Assembly: GCF_010078385.1 (NCBI RefSeq)
Contig: NZ_SIJC01000013.1
Location: forward strand, 18,056-82,055
Length of the DNA stretch: 64,000 bases
Direction of reading: 5' to 3'
Source of the DNA: Chengkuizengella sediminis
Lineage (GTDB): Bacteria > Bacillota > Bacilli > Paenibacillales > KCTC-33759
Positions 63,038 to 64,000 of this stretch are shown piece after piece; position 1 is the stretch's first letter; the number at the start of each line of letters is the position of its first letter. The notes under the pieces are model-generated. The model was not told the origin of the DNA and did no database searches. It saw only the letters and a program-made list of their open reading frames with translations. The position numbers were made by a program, and so were the translations under genes.

Positions 63038-63177
63038 ATGAGTATAAGATTATGGTATACAATATTAGGTTTCCTTTTATTAATAGAAAGTGTGCTATAG
63101 GAGCTGTTGCAATCCTTGGAGCTCTAACTATTATGACTTTTTCTCTTTCAATGGTTGTATTATCAAAAATTTATTAA
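63038..63177 (+). pseudogene. Small membrane protein gene broken by one base
   Basis: The first frame gives MSIRLWYTILGFLLLIESVL and then a TAG. If one base is added near 63099, the reading goes on as IGAVAILGALTIMTFSLSMV to a stop at 63175-63177, giving about 46 residues with two membrane helices. GGAGG precedes the ATG. The total of 140 bases is one short of a whole number of codons, which fits a single-base loss. Confidence 0.6.
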
Positions 63178-63236
63178 GGTGTCATTAATCATTTATTTAT
63201 AAGATTTAATTTGGAGGGGGTATTTATTTGGGATTA

Positions 63237-63286
63237 TAATAAACCCCTTATTTATCTAATTTTAATGATAAATAAGGGTCTATATT
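63237..63286. terminator. Bidirectional terminator before the permease gene end
   Basis: AAACCCCTTATTTATC pairs with GATAAATAAGGGTCT across a loop of about 10 bases. It can end the XRE unit and the - strand permease. Confidence 0.85.
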
Positions 63287-63323
63287 ATTAATTCACTTTC
63301 CTATTTACTTAAATGTTTAATTG

Positions 63324-64000
63324 TTATATATCTCTACGCATCGCTTTTAGTACATCTATTGTTGTCGCTTTTTTCGAAGGTCGCCACCCTGAAAATATAG
63401 CTACTAATAAACTAATTGAGACTGAAGTGGCAACTAATGAGATTGGGATATAAGTCAACATTATATTATGAGTGTCTACTCCTTCATTACCACTAAGAGT
63501 TTCAATAAGCATTGGTGTTGCAAAATTAATAACAAAACTTGTTGCATAAGCAAATACAGTACCAATAAATGCACCTATCAGGCCAATATAACTGCTTTCA
63601 ATTAGGAAGATTTGTTTTATTGTTGATGGGTGTGCTCCAATTGCTTTCATAATGCCAATATCTTGCGTACGCTCTGTAACTGCCATTGTCATCGTGTTAT
63701 AGATACCGATAGAAGCAATAATTAAGGCAATGGTTCCAACAAATATCAATCCAATCTTTATAACTAGAAATATAATATTGATTTGTCCCAGTTCACTTGT
63801 AACAGAATAGTTCCCATAACCAAGCTCATTCAATTTTTCAGTTACATCACTCACATTTTCTAAATTATTTGTATATATTTTTACGTCGTCATAAGTTTTT
63901 TCATTATCTAAATTTAAGTTTTCAAGATCTTCGTCGTTACTTTGTTCTGAATTAAGAAAAGTTTTCATTGTAAAATCTTCAATTTCTTTTAGTAACGGTT
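63324..64000 (-). CDS. FtsX-like ABC transporter permease, C-terminal part (cut by the window edge)
   Basis: The frame stays open to the right edge. The visible 225 residues hold the end of an extracellular MacB-type domain and four... three clear membrane helices of the FtsX domain, with the signature TERTQDIGIMKAIGAHPSTIKQIFLIES. The C-terminal GWRPSKKATTIDVLKAMRR is typical of MacB/LolC-like permeases that export peptides or lipids. The ATPase partner should lie to the right, outside the window. Confidence 0.92.
   Translation of the reverse strand, partial: PLLKEIEDFTMKTFLNSEQSNDEDLENLNLDNEKTYDDVKIYTNNLENVSDVTEKLNELGYGNYSVTSELGQINIIFLVIKIGLIFVGTIALIIASIGIYNTMTMAVTERTQDIGIMKAIGAHPSTIKQIFLIESSYIGLIGAFIGTVFAYATSFVINFATPMLIETLSGNEGVDTHNIMLTYIPISLVATSVSISLLVAIFSGWRPSKKATTIDVLKAMRRDI

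Overview
The window is AT-rich DNA from an endospore-forming, aerobic, motile Gram-positive bacterium of the order Bacillales. Spore genes (a SASP, cwlJ-gerQ, an Sda-like checkpoint protein, a SpoVB/MurJ-type flippase) are mixed with heme A/cytochrome oxidase assembly genes (ctaA, ctaB, SCO), coproheme decarboxylase hemQ, sdhCAB and NDH-2 enzymes. Aminofutalosine synthase (mqnE) and a UbiD-type decarboxylase suggest the futalosine route to menaquinone. A low-GC member of the Paenibacillaceae is my best guess, but the species cannot be fixed from sequence alone. Coding is dense, most genes have strong Shine-Dalgarno sites, TTG/GTG starts are frequent, and neighbouring transcription units are usually separated by clear intrinsic terminators. 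I saw no rRNA, tRNA, CRISPR array, phage or transposase gene.

Layout. 1-5 kb: a chemoreceptor, two unknown proteins, trpS behind a tryptophan T-box, and a SASP. 5-9 kb: a YfhP-like membrane protein, gerQ and cwlJ (spore germination), then ctaB and SCO (oxidase assembly). 9-18 kb: a Toprim protein, an SDR, an MFS carrier, a CvpA-like/transglutaminase membrane protein, a class B PBP, and a three-gene manganese ABC importer behind an MntR-like box. 18-23 kb is the accessory part: a family 2 glycosyltransferase, a HAD phosphatase, a decayed GH1 beta-glucosidase, and an agr-type quorum-sensing locus (agrB, a 42-codon agrD, and a convergent AgrC-like kinase without an AgrA). 23-36 kb: a Cof-type HAD, a flippase, DUF2515, a thioredoxin-like protein, ctaA-ubiD-EamA, and blocks that match the B. 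subtilis yut region (nifU-like, yuzB, yutJ, HesB/IscA) with mqnE. 36-44 kb: two tandem micro-membrane proteins, sda, zinc-ribbon proteins, yumC/yumB, two tandem peroxiredoxins of which one is frameshifted, hemQ and yuiB. 44-57 kb: dnaB-dnaI (helicase loading), trxA, uvrC, a CPBP protease, a LysR regulator divergent from sdhCAB, and an EcsC-family protein. 57-64 kb: an ArsR regulator, a VanRS-like two-component system with an unusual sensor half, a GT28 lipid glycosyltransferase, DUF2062, a small XRE regulator with a repeat-rich operator, a frameshifted small membrane gene, and the end of an FtsX-like permease.

The items I would look at first are: (i) the agr locus with its predicted C-H-W-T-M thiolactone signal, a promoter region with three 10-bp direct repeats, and no AgrA; (ii) a dispersed intergenic repeat family (two ~100-bp copies and two ~27-bp partial copies) that also supplies the C-terminus of one dehydrogenase; (iii) small genes and relics that are easy to miss: agrD, two paralogous micro-membrane proteins, 48- and 29-residue membrane peptides, the GH1 relic and two single-base frameshifted genes.
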